Assembly (NCBI RefSeq): GCF_030052815.1 | Contig: NC_079510.1 | Coordinates: forward strand, 4,981,131-5,045,130 | Direction of reading: 5' to 3' | Source of the DNA: Hevea brasiliensis | Taxonomy: Eukaryota; Streptophyta; Magnoliopsida; Malpighiales; Euphorbiaceae | DNA: 64,000 nt | Shown: piece after piece, positions 13,490 to 24,157 of the stretch | How the letters are laid out: the number at the start of each line of letters is the position of its first letter | How positions within the stretch are numbered: position 1 is the first letter of the stretch | Program-made: the position numbers and the translations under genes | The notes under the pieces: model-generated | Databases searched by the model: none | What the model was told of the DNA's origin: nothing | The model's input: only the letters and a program-made list of their open reading frames with translations

Positions 13490-13897
13490 ACTAATTACAA
13501 TCAGTTCTACTAAAAGTAAGAAAAATATTTTTATGTCATCTAAAATCTTATAATTTTGGACATTTTAAATTAGTAGAACCTCTAAGAATCTTTGTTGATA
13601 ATTATTAGGTTCTCTTATAAAAGCTTTAATGATACAAAATAATAAAATAGCCATAACATCTTCTTCTTCTCCTATTTGTATAATTTGTCTATTTTCTAAT
13701 TTAACAATTATAATTTTAGCATTCAAAATACTATTGCTATCATTCTGAGTAATATAATTATTTCACTATTTTTTAAGTGATCCAGTGAAATCAGAAATTA
13801 AAATATATGCTATTTTAACTTAAGAATTTTCTTTGACTCTATAAGCAATAAAAGCCATAGCCACTTGTAAAATATTTAAAATTTGATATCCATATAG
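13490..13897 (-). pseudogene. gag-like domain of a plant retroelement (left piece)
   Basis: Read on the minus strand, the stretch translates with several stops but recognisable order, including short pieces such as QRFLEVLL and EEDVMAILLFC. It looks like the capsid-like domain found in plant genomic polyproteins that also carry a viral-type movement protein, that is, caulimovirid-like endogenous elements or related LTR elements. The other part of the same domain lies at 15988-16100, beyond a solo LTR. The frame is broken by stops and by that insertion, so it is inert. The family assignment is from motif memory and remains tentative. Confidence 0.5.
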
Positions 13898-15982
13898 TGT
13901 TAGTAGTATACCCTAGAGCATATCATTTAGTATGTGTTTTGTACATCTTTTATTAATAAAAGGCATTTTCACTTTTGCGTTTACATAATGTATTTATATG
14001 TAATAGAAAAGGTCCATTGATATTTTGTTAGAAATTCTATTCTTAAGTTGTCAAGAATATGAGTGACAGTATTTCTAGTACAAAATATCATAAATAGGTT
14101 CACAATCGAGGATACTTCATAATAAGGACATGACTTATCCAGAAAGATTGTATTCATGTTTGTTCCCAAGTTATTTATATGAGATATAAATAAGATGGAA
14201 TGGTGAGTCTCACATCATATAACAAACATGATAGGCATTTATGCATGATAAGTAGGCCGAACCAGTGACACTTATGACAAGCACATGGAGTTTACTCTTG
14301 TCAATGTATTGTCATAAATCATATCAGTGCATATAATCTTTAAACCTGAGATAGCACAGTTATCTTGTATATAGGTGGTTTGAGTTTGATACTGCTTTCA
14401 TACTTATACTATGTATGGGTATATGGACATGTGTTGTCTCCTACTAGTTATATATGGAGGTAGGTGTTGATCAAGATGGAATCTATTTCTCTAAGTAAAT
14501 AGGGATAAAATCCTATATTCATTTAATTGTTCTTGATGTTTCAAGTTTCTGGCCAGGACAGATAGATTTAATAAGAAAAGAGTTTCTGATGAGAAAATCT
14601 TTTAATCAAGAACTGGAATTAAAAGAGAACATAATATTCACAGCAAATGGAGTTTGACATAAACCATGACTCCAGCTTGAGTTGGGATTTTGTAACAGAG
14701 AGATTCGTGCATGATAACATATGATTATAGGTTCATTTAAGGTAAACCTTATTACTAATTGGGTGGCTATGGCATGCTATGCTAGGTGTTAACCATGGTC
14801 TATGAGGTGCATAAAATGATTTAGAAAAATCATTTATGGTAAGAAAGAGTTCTGATGATATTAAGAGTTGATATCATATCTCATTGCCAATTAGTGATGA
14901 GCCTAGTAAGTCACACATATATACAAGTAATCACCTAATTAAATATGATTTAATTAATTAATTAAAGAGTTTAATTGATTAATTAAATAGGTTTGGTTTG
15001 CAATTAGATTGCAAAGTCCCTAGCATGACTTGAAACCAAATCTAGGTTATTGGATGTATAGTATAAGTTAAATTTATATTTAAAGTATTTAAATATGAAT
15101 TTAATTAATAAGAAATTAATTAATAGAGATTAATTAATTAATTTATATTTGATATAAATTGATTAGAAGAAGAGAAATAATTATTTTGGGTTAAGAACTC
15201 AAAATTAAGACACGGGGGCATTTTGGTCATTTCACAGGGTGACATGTGGCACTACACATAAGCTTGCCAAATGTCTTTTAATCATGTAAGATGATTAAAA
15301 TTAAGATTAAATATATGTTTGACACTTGGCACAATGTGATTGAGTCAATTAAACCTAGAACCAAGCACAGGGTGACATGTGGCAAGGGTTTTATGTGTTG
15401 ACCTAGCTATATAAGTGTTGTTATAAAAAGAAAACAATACAACTAGCAGCTGATATCTTTGGTGCCGCCACCCAAGAAGCTCTCCCTCCTCTTCATCTTC
15501 TTCTCTCATCTATTTCAAGAGATTAGCAAATAATCTCTTGAATTAAAAATACTAGAAATTGTTTCTAGTGTCATGTTTATATTTTTAATCTCTTAAAAAT
15601 CAAAACTTGATTTTCTAATTCATAGAAATAGTTTTAGAAGCTGTTCAAGGGCTGCTATATGTGAATTTGGTGTGGACAAGCTAAAGGGACAACATCTGGT
15701 GTCCTAAAGAAGCATCTCAAAGGCACAAATACGCTGCAGTGCATCAAGAGGTTAGTGTATTTGTTCTTGATCTAGTCTAGGGTTCTAAAATTAATCTGAT
15801 TAAGTTTAAAAATCTTAAATGGCAAATACAGATCCAAAAACATATTAAAAGTGTTTTAATATGTTGTTTATCATTGAAATCAAATAGATAAAAATAAATC
15901 TTGCATGATGCATGTGACCCTAGGTGAAAAATTTTTGAATTCAATGGTATAAACTTGTGTTTTTCATGCTTTCGCTCCTTCA
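13898..15982 (+). mobile_element. solo LTR of the copia family seen at 641-9519
   Basis: TGTTAGTAGTATACCCTAGA at the left and CTCCTTCA at the right give TG..CA ends. The sequence is homologous over its length to 7497-9519 with considerable divergence. The five bases before (TATAG) and after (GATAG) agree at four of five positions, as expected for an aged 5-bp target duplication. No internal region is present, so the element was reduced to a solo LTR by LTR-LTR recombination. Confidence 0.85.
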
Positions 15983-15987
15983 GATAG

Positions 15988-16100
15988 ACCATCTAAATTC
16001 CACTCACAAATAACTTTATCATCATATTTAGCTTGAGTAATTTGACTTCTTCCTTCAAATTGTATATCAAGAGGAGTAGGTCTTGAATAATAATTTCTAG
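15988..16100 (-). pseudogene. gag-like domain of a plant retroelement (right piece)
   Basis: The minus strand translates without a stop to a piece that includes YYSRPTPLDIQF and ends near EWNLDG at the solo LTR. It reads in the same direction as 13490-13897 and appears to be the N-terminal part of the same domain. The solo LTR therefore inserted inside this frame. See the left piece for family and uncertainty. Confidence 0.5.
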
Positions 16101-16371
16101 TCTTAAATTTATATTATAGTATTAGTTTATTAATAATATGTTCTAGTTTATTACTATTATTTTTATTTTTCACTTATTAATTTTTTTATTTCAATTAATT
16201 ATTTCTTATAAAATTTTATATTTAATTGAAATTAAGTATAATTAGGATTAAAAATTTTAAATTTATACGTACTCTAAAATTAAAATTTTAAATTTATATA
16301 ATTTTAAAAATTAATTTAAATAATAAAAATATAATTATAATTAATTTGAAAGATGAAGAGCATTATTAGCA
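16101..16371. other. AT-rich spacer
   Basis: No feature seen apart from AT-rich simple sequence. Confidence 0.4.
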
Positions 16372-16908
16372 ATCCTAATTAGGGGTGTGCAAACGGTCGG
16401 TTCGGTTTCGAACCGAACCGAACAGATAAAACCGAAAACTGAAAATCAAAAATTTTAAAAACCGAACCAAATCGATTAATAAGAGAAAATCAAACCGAAT
16501 CGAACCGATAAATATCGATTCGGTTCTGTTTTAAACCGATCAAACCAAAATTTATAAAATTTCATATTTTTAACATTAAATCTAAATAATAAAACATAAA
16601 AACAAAAAAAAATTAGAAATCAAAAAAATTCTTAAGGTTCGGTTTGGTTTTCTTTGATTTGGGTTCGGTTCGATTCGGTTTGGTTTAATTTTCTTTGATT
16701 TCCTATATATATTAATAATTTCGGTTCGGTTCGATTTTTTTTTTATTTTTTATGAAAATAACAGAACCGAACCGATTAACTGAAATTATCAAAATTATAA
16801 ACCGAACCGAACCGATTGAATTTTAAAACCGAACCGATTGAACAGAATTGAATCGATTCGATTCTGTTTTTCAGTTTAAACCAAAAACTGCTCTCCCCTA
16901 ATCCTAAT
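16372..16908. mobile_element. non-autonomous hAT element, 521 bp, with 8-bp TSD
   Basis: The element body is 16380-16900. It is flanked by perfect ATCCTAAT duplications at 16372-16379 and 16901-16908. The terminal inverted repeats are TAGGGGTGTGCA and TAGGGGAGAGCA. Subterminal parts on both sides are packed with ACCGAACCGA/TCGGTTCGGTT units. The 8-bp duplication and TAGGGG-type ends are those of the hAT superfamily. No transposase is encoded, so it would have been moved by an autonomous relative. Confidence 0.93.
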
Positions 16909-17728
16909 GTCTCCAAAGATAGAGTTATAATTTATAATTTAATATTATAAGTTAACTAAAAGAATAATTTATTAATAAAAAATAAATTATAAATTCAATG
17001 ATTAATCAGTTAAAAAAAATGGTCTCAAATGAAAAATATCATAAAAAATAAAGTTAAACTTTTGAATTTGGATTGGAAATACACAAGCTTTTATAAAATA
17101 TAAATGTTACAAAAAAAGGTGAATTTCTGTGTACTTCGTTAATTATTAAAAAAATGATCAATTTTTTTTAAAATGATTTGGGAAAAAAATTGATTTTACA
17201 ACTATAATTATTATTTTATAAAATTTTATTTTAAATTATATTAAAAAATTTAATTACATAAAATTTAAATACAGATAGAATTAAAAATTTTTAAATAAAA
17301 TAAAATAAAATTTAAATTTAAGTGAAAATCAATCTAATCAACAAAGTTTAAAATTTTTAAAATAAAAATAATTGTTAAATTATTTTTTAATTAATCAAAA
17401 TAGAGCTTTTAAATCCAACTAATTAAGTTTATTTAAATGTTTTTTAATTTTTTTAATATCATTAATAACATAAAGAAAATTCTACTTATTTTAAAATTAA
17501 TTTTAATTTTTATTAATCAATTAAATTTAATTATTTATTATTATAATTAATTTTAAATTACCTATTTCATTTTAGGGTTTTTTTGCCCAATGTTGTCCTC
17601 CTTCGTCTCGATGCGCCAATTGTGAACCTAGCCCTCCATCTGAAAATTCTTCACACTTCGAATTGAAGATTAGCTCCAAACCTATCCTTGTTTAAACTTC
17701 CTTTATCAAAACCGAATTCGCCGAGGAA
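16909..17728 (+). promoter_or_regulatory. AT-rich upstream region of the Kelch gene
   Basis: About 650 bases of AT-rich sequence lead into a sharply less AT-rich 150-base stretch (from about 17575) that contains pyrimidine-rich CCTCCTTCGTCTCG and runs to the ATG at 17729. The change in composition suggests a core promoter and 5' UTR, but I see no convincing TATA box at a fixed distance from a start site. Confidence 0.4.
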
Positions 17729-18832
17729 ATGAGTACAACGATTTACATGTTGTTGCGTCATAGATGTGGAGAAATGGTTCTCTCTATGTTTGAAATCAAG
17801 ATCCCAAAAGATGAAACAGCGGAACCTCATCATCTCTCTGCGATTCTTGAATTTCCGGAACAAGAATATCCCAGAGGAATGTGCTCCGTCCAGTTGGGGT
17901 CTGAATTCTACTTTCTTGGTGGGGAACACGACTTGGAGGATCCCAGGCCTCCTTTTGATCAATGGTTTCCAAAAGATGTGTATATCTTTGACCCTATTGA
18001 CGGCAAAGGTTCGATCAAAAGGGGTGTGTCTATGAACACCGGAAAATGTGATCCATGTGCAGTTGTGGCTGATGGTAAGATTTTTGTTCTTAGTAGCAGC
18101 ATTGCTTTTGACTTCACTCTACCTTGTTATAACGAGAAAGGGATGCCCATCGATAATTCTATCAGATTCTTTGAATGCTTTGATCCTGAGAGCGATAAAT
18201 GGATGGTTCTTGATGATCCGCCAATAGATATTCCGATCTGGTGGCGCTTCTCCTTTGTTGGCGGAAGGTTTATTTTCTTTGTTGGCAGGGATGCAGACGG
18301 TTTCTGGTTACTTTCAGTCTTCAATCTGGACACCTTAGGATGGACATCCTCGACGAAGGTGGAGAAAGAGAAGATTACCACTGACGATATGCTCATTTTT
18401 ACTGCAGCTGGGGAAGATAGCAGCGGCAAATACCTGTATGGATTGCATGGATATCGCAACAACCGTATCTTAAGGTTAGGGCCCTTGTCTAATGTAGACC
18501 AAAATCCAAGAATGTTCAGCAGCGTCCCAATTAAGACTATATCAATGATGGAAGAAGTCGACTCTTTTCATAAGTTGAATTGTAGCAGTTTTATTTTGCA
18601 CTTGGGGAATCGGCGTTTCTGTTATCTGCTCACTGGATCTCCTCCTCGTGGTTTTGGATTTCCTGCTACTATTCAAGATGATTACTCCCGCACTGTTAAA
18701 TTGTTTGTCTTCGAGGAAACCAACTGCAGTGCATCCGAATTTTATCCAAATGTTGTTTATTCTGCCAGTTTTGAGATCAAAACTTCATTCATTAATAGGG
18801 GTGATATCATTAGCTGCCATATCCTTAGCCCA
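17729..18832 (+). CDS. Kelch-repeat beta-propeller protein, exon 1
   Basis: An uninterrupted 368-codon exon starts at ATG 17729. The codon composition is clearly coding, unlike the surrounding AT-rich DNA. Kelch features are visible: CSVQLGSEFYFLGGEHD (residues 52-68), CAVVADGKIFVLSS (110-123), FECFDPESDKWMVLDDPP (148-165) and WRFSFVGGRFIFFVGRDADG (172-191), each a glycine pair followed by hydrophobic strands and an aromatic W/F position. This is the propeller fold of plant Kelch and galactose-oxidase-like proteins, usually a protein-binding platform; no F-box is present at the N-terminus, so an SCF adaptor role is not supported. The exon ends in CCA with donor GTAAGC in phase 0, and a good phase-0 acceptor follows at 19068-19069. 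Without splicing the frame would close three codons later. Confidence 0.85.
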
Positions 18833-19069
18833 GTAAGCTTTTAATTTTGTGTTTTTGTTACTATAAATGATACATCTTTGATTATTTACAACCATCCAAC
18901 TTGTTACTGTGCTGAAATGGCTTAACTCATCAGTAATTCTTTTCTGATGGGATCATTTTGGTTTTAGCTTATATGAGGAAATTTCCTCTGTTACATCCTT
19001 CAGTGCTTCTTTTTTATTCGTGTAGTATTTTTGTTTGGCTTTTGTTGGAATTTGATAATGGTTGTGCAG

Positions 19070-19195
19070 GGAGAGAAGCATGAGAGCATGAAGAGGAAAC
19101 AAGAAGATAACTGGAAGCATGAGAGCATGAAGAGGAAACAAGAAGATAACTGGAAGCATGAGAGCATGAAGAGAAACAAGAAGATAACTGACAAA
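19070..19195 (+). CDS. Kelch-repeat protein, exon 2 with tandem 13-residue tail
   Basis: After the acceptor TTGTGCAG the frame continues in phase 0 for 42 codons and ends at a donor-like AAA|GTAAGA. It encodes a lysine- and glutamate-rich tail made of a 13-residue unit (KHESMKRKQEDNW) repeated: two perfect 39-bp copies and a third that has lost one G, which shifts the frame to NKKITDK. Such a tail is probably disordered or coiled-coil, and its basic runs could act as a nuclear signal (inference). The next exon is not found: an LTR begins 41 bases downstream, so the 3' end of the gene is either lost or lies beyond a 6-kb insertion. If the donor is not used, translation runs 17 more codons to a stop inside the LTR. 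Confidence 0.7.
19076..19191 (+). repeat. 39-bp tandem repeat within exon 2
   Basis: Copies at 19076-19114 and 19115-19153 are identical; the copy at 19154-19191 is 38 bp because one G of GAGGAAAC is missing. The identity of the first two units points to recent expansion. Confidence 0.92.
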
Positions 19196-19236
19196 GTAAG
19201 ATTCGATTATTGTTTGTTTCCTTCTTGCCTCTCCTT

Positions 19237-19556
19237 TGTTACGGTTTGAATCCCTAATAAGGCAGTTATAGGTAATTGGGAAAGAAAAGAACTAGGAAGA
19301 AAAGAAATAGAGAATTTAGAGAGAGATAATAGCAGAGATAGAGAGAAGAAAGAATTAGAGAGATGAGAACTTCAGTTATCATTTCAAGTGTTCTTTCTAC
19401 TTATTTATACAGCTTCAGCTAGCTTCAGTTATTCTAACTGAGTAGTCACAACTGTTCTTGTCTAAATGACTCCTCTTAACTACCTCTATAACAGTTCATC
19501 CTCTTAACTATTCTCTAGACTTCTTCCTTCTGTACTTTTTCCTCACATATGTAACA
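19237..19556 (-). mobile_element. gypsy LTR a
   Basis: Bounded by TGTTACGG and ATATGTAACA on the plus strand, so on the minus strand it reads TGTTACATAT..CCGTAACA. It is followed (minus-strand upstream) by a chromodomain piece at 19557-19762, so it is the 3' LTR of a minus-strand chromovirus. It is only loosely similar to LTRs b and c. It lies in what should be the second intron of the Kelch gene. Confidence 0.75.
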
Positions 19557-19762
19557 ATCTTTAGCACCTTCTTGCCCCAAGAAGGGTGCAAAATCTGGAA
19601 ATTGGGACATGATGAATGAGGCATCCTCCCATGTTGCTGAATAGTGAAGCCATTTGATGAGAACTTGTGAGACTGGTAGACTGTTCCTGGAGATAACGCT
19701 TGACTGCAATAGTTTTTCAGGGGCTACCTGCTGTAGTTCTTCTTGCAACACTGGAAGCTCTA
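19557..19762 (-). pseudogene. gypsy integrase C-terminal chromodomain (copy 1)
   Basis: The minus strand is open and reads VLIKWLHYSATWEDASF followed by MSQFPDF. This is the end of a Ty3/gypsy integrase of chromovirus type: the W..ATWED..F motif is the chromodomain-like tail thought to guide integration to chromatin marks. The piece ends at LTR a in the order expected for a pol 3' end. Nothing upstream of it belongs to the same copy, because LTR b begins immediately. Confidence 0.75.
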
Positions 19763-20051
19763 TGTTAGGGTTTATGAAACCCTAAGAGAAAGAAATAGGG
19801 AAATAGAGGTAAGAATAGAAAGAAGAGAGAATAGAAGAGAGATGGTGTATTCTTGCTAATTCTTGGAATGAATTACAACAAGGTTACAGTTGAAGTATTT
19901 ATAAACAATAACTGCCTTGTAACTACTTCAGCTGACTATTCTAGCTAACACAACAGAATTAGTTACGCTTCCTGCCAATTAATAACCCCTCAACTCTTCT
20001 AGAATTCCTAATCACATCTTATTCTTATATTTCCTCCTATAATATGTAACA
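19763..20051 (-). mobile_element. gypsy LTR b
   Basis: Bounded by TGTTAGGG and ATATGTAACA (plus strand). On the minus strand it is preceded by a purine-rich AATACCAGAGGAGGGGGTAT, a good polypurine tract, which makes it a 3' LTR for the integrase region at 20052-21240. It differs in length and sequence from LTR c at 25311, the only 5' LTR available. Confidence 0.8.
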
Positions 20052-21240
20052 ATACCCCCTCCTCTGGTATTTTCTTGTCCCCAAGGAAGTGGAACTTCGG
20101 GGAACTGGCCTTCAGTAAAGCACTATCATCCCAGGTGGCGTCTTTTGCCGACAGATTAAGCCATTTTATAAGCCCTTGTTCCACGTGCTGGTCCCCTCTC
20201 ATGACAACTCTAGTCTACAATACCTGTTCAGGAACCACTTGAATGCGATCATCTTCCATAATAGGCCAATCAGTAGCAACAAGAACACCATCTCCGACCT
20301 TCTTCTCAAGCATAGACAGATGAAAAAACAGGATGAATAGCAGATGTTGGAGGCAAATCCAGGTGATAAGTTACCTTCCCAACTCTTGCCAAAATTCTGT
20401 TTGGCCCATAAAACTTGGCAGGCGGCTCAAGGACTTGTCTTACATCAATTGAAGTTTGCCTGTATAGCTGGAGCTTCAAATAAACCCAATCCCCAACACC
20501 AAACTCCCTCCCAGTCCTCCTTTTGTCAGCCTGCTGAGTCATTCTGTGCTAGGCCACTTGTCAATTCTCTTTCAATAGATGATTAAGCTGCTGCCTCTCT
20601 TTTAATAACTTCCTTAGAGCCCCTACTGATGAATCGAGTTTCTTCTTCATGAAATGTGGGAGGAGCATACCCATACAATGCATCAAATGGAGTCATTTGA
20701 ATAGCATCGTGAGAAGATGAATTGCACCACCATTTTGCCGTAGGCAACCAAGACCTCTAATTAGGGGGCTTTGAATGGACCATGCACATCAAATAATTGT
20801 CCACACATTGATTAACTCTTTCAGTCTACCCATCGGATTGAGGATGATAGGCAGAACTAAAATTGAGTTTAACTTCCATGCTCTTAAAAAATTCCTGCCA
20901 AAATGAGCTAGTAACACTTTGTCCCTATCAGAAACAATCACTTGAGGAGGACCATGCAATCTAAAAATGTCATCCATGAAAAGTTGAGCAACAGAAATAG
21001 CAGAAAATGGGTGTGCCAGTGGAAGAAAATGGGCAAACCTGAATCTACACACAACCACCAAAATAGTATAATGCCCCTTTGACTTAGGCAGGCCTTCAAT
21101 AAAATCTATAGACACCTGCTGCCATGCTTGAGTAGGAATAGGTGGAGGCTGTAACAACCCTGGATACGCACAATGTTCCCTCTTACATATAGCACAAGTC
21201 TCACAAGTACTAACTCAATGTGTTACATCACTAAACATTC
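20052..21240 (-). pseudogene. Ty3/gypsy integrase, broken
   Basis: Read right to left: the catalytic core carries VSIDFIEGLPKSKG with the first Asp, then FRLHGPPQVIVSDRDK with the second. Beyond it the frame slips and a stop replaces the Gln before the catalytic Glu region. The GPY/F-type C-terminal domain follows (QADKRRTGREFGVGDWVYLK, about 20480-20530, then EPPAKFYGPNRIL). A second chromodomain tail (IKWLNLSAKDATWDD, near 20130-20180) precedes LTR b. Integrase would insert the cDNA into chromosomal DNA; stops and frameshifts make this copy inactive. Confidence 0.85.
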
Positions 21241-21765
<525 letters not shown>

Positions 21766-22086
21766 ATTATTTACAAAAGTGGCATTAATTTTGGAGTGTT
21801 CCCCAAAGTGAGAATTGTGATAAAGAGCCAGTAGATGCTCTTTTAAACTCCTATTACTCCCTACATACAGCTTATCCTTATAAAGCAAAAGGCTATCCTT
21901 ATAAGAGTACCCAGGATGAGCCAACTCATCTATTGAAAGCTGAGATATTAATTCTGCAGCTTGAGGATCCCCATCATAATTGTGAGACAACTGAGTCATC
22001 CAAGTAAACTGCAAGGAGGCATGAAGAGTGTAATTCAGCATATGCTACTGCACGTTTTCTAGACAAAGCATCAGCAACTTCGTTAT
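21766..22086 (-). pseudogene. gypsy H2C2 zinc-binding region (first set)
   Basis: The minus strand carries a VADALSRK-like stretch just after the RNase H end, then LLLYKDKLYVGSNRSLKEHL and LALYHNSHFGEHS. It follows directly from the RT/RNase H frame at 22087-23274 and is the equivalent of GILYYRDKMYVG at 21387-21520. The sequence changes families near 21750-21770, inside the His-rich motif. Confidence 0.75.
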
Positions 22087-23274
22087 CTACACCCTTTCTA
22101 TACAAAATCTTGTATAGTTGTATTGCAGCCCTAATAATTTAGAAACACCCCTTAATTGCAAGTTGATATGCAATATTTGCTCCATGAAGTGCTCAATACT
22201 CTCATAGTTAGTCTTAATAAAAAATGGACCTTTCTCCAAGTAATGTCTATACTTGGAGACAGCAAAAGTAATGGCCAACAACTCTCTCTCACAGACTGAC
22301 AAGGCATTTGTTTTGGAACCAAATGCCGTAGAGATATATGCAATGGGATGCCCTTTCTGTTGCAAGACTGCCTCCATCCTAGAACCACTAGCATCTATTT
22401 CAAAAGTAAATGGCTTAGAGAAATCAGGAAGTGCTAATACTGGTGCTTGAGACATGATTGTTCTAAGATTATCAAGTGCATATTGAGCTGCATCAGTCCA
22501 CTGGAAAGCATCCTTTTTTAACATATCAATAAGAGGTTTACTGATTATACCATAATTGTGGACAAATTTTCTATAATAACTCCTCAATTCTTTCACTGAT
22601 TTAGGGGTTGGCCAAGATGTAACAGCCTGAATCTTGGCAGGGTCTATGGCAACCCCCCTTCCAGATGTATTAAGGCCCAAATAATCCATCTCAATTTTGC
22701 TAAATGAACACTTGCTGAGTTTGGCATACAATCGTTGTTGTTTCAACACTTCAAAAACTAATTCCAAGTGTCGCAAATGTTGTTCCCATGATGAACTATA
22801 TATGAGGATATTATTAAAGAATACTGACGCAAACTTCCTCAAATAGGGCTGAAATATGTGATTCATAATAGCCTGAAAAGTGGTAGGGGCATTTGTTAGC
22901 CCTAAGGGTATAACAGTAAATTCATAATGCCCATGATGCATCCTAAAGGCTGTTTTATGAATATCAGGTGGACTCATCCTGATTTGGTGGTAACCTGCCT
23001 TTAAATCAATCTTAGAAAAGATTAAAGCACCATGAAGCTTGTCTAAAGGATCATTAATTATTGGAATTGGGAACTTGTCTTTGATAGTGAGGTCCTTTAA
23101 CGTTCTATAGTCAATGCAAAACCTCCAAGAACCATCCTTTTTCATGACAAGAAGTATTGGATAAGAATAAGGACTGGAGTTGGGTTGTATGACCTCATTT
23201 TGTAACACTTCATCCGCCAATTTCTCTATTTCTGCTTTGTGAAAATGAGGGTACCTATAGGGCCTAATATTCAC
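22087..23274 (-). pseudogene. Ty3/gypsy reverse transcriptase - RNase H, inactive
   Basis: This 395-codon frame is intact in length but not in chemistry. RT blocks appear in order: MKKDGSWRFCIDYRTL (about residues 44-59), FSKIDLKAGYHQIRM, HYEFTVIPLGLTNAPTTFQ, and the catalytic box, which reads VFFNNILIYS where two Asp should stand. RNase H follows with FEIDASGS (first Asp kept) and IKTNYES, where the usual Asp is also Asn. RT would copy the element RNA into DNA and RNase H would remove the template; loss of the YxDD pair rules out activity. Both changes are G-to-A on the coding strand, as methyl-cytosine deamination of the other strand would give. Confidence 0.9.
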
Positions 23275-24157
23275 AGGTTATACTGTTGGTACAAAGGGAA
23301 TAGAATGATTGTGGCTTCTTATTGGTGGCAAGGTCTTTGGATCTTCAAAAATACTCTGATACTTATTTAATAGATTCTTTAATTCAACTGAATTAGTATC
23401 AGGAGTATTTGAAACAACATTACCTATTAATTTAAAATGCATTGAATGTGATTGAGACACTTCCACACAGAATAAAGGAGTTTCAAAATACTTCCCTTGC
23501 TTTTGTTAGACCAGCTGAAAACTCAAACAATTAAGTAGCTTGGATTGAAACTCCATGTCACTAACTAATATTATCTCCTTTCCATCCTTCTTGAAACTGA
23601 TTTTAGAATACTGGAAATCAAATAAAATCGGATTAAAGTGTTTTAAGCCAATCAACTCCAAGGATCATATCAAAATTGCCCATTTCTAATAACCTGAAGT
23701 CAAAGCTGAAAGGATATTGATGAATCTTTTAGCTAAATGCAGGCAAATACAAGTACTACCAATTTTTCTACCATCTGCTACCTTAACAAAAATTTGCAGT
23801 TAGGTATCCAAGAAGCTATGGGTACTTCCATTGTCCACCAGAATTAGGAAAATTCCCTGTTTTGAAACTTGCCAATAACCCTAATAGTTTCAATCCTTTG
23901 AATTCCCTCCAAAGCATGAACTGAAAGAGTTATTGCCTTATCATTGTCAGGTACATCTCCCTCCATTGCATCATGTCATTCTTCCTCCTCTTCTTCATTT
24001 CCCTGCAATAGGAAAATTTCTCTTTCCTTCTTAGTCACTTGCAAGGACATTAATGTTTTCTGTTTACATTGATGGCGAGGGTTGTATTTTTCTCCACTTA
24101 AAGCAGGGCCTGGGTTGCCTAATTGAATTTGGATTAGTGGAATTGATGGAATTAGTC
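23275..24157 (-). pseudogene. gypsy protease and protease-RT linker
   Basis: 23278-23466 is open and carries LLNKYQSIFEDPKTLPPIRS, the linker that always precedes gypsy RT; a stop separates it from MNIRPYRYP of RT. Further upstream, around 23808-23860, the minus strand reads FLILVDNGSTHSFLD, the aspartic protease active site with Asn in place of the Ser/Thr after Asp (DNG for DSG). A stop follows four codons later. The protease would cleave Gag-Pol. Homologous sequence is present on the other strand at 33840-34405. Confidence 0.8.

Noticed and set aside
17651..18462. Minus-strand frames of 103 and 111 codons
   Set aside because: Antisense shadows of the Kelch exon, which has the clear domain.
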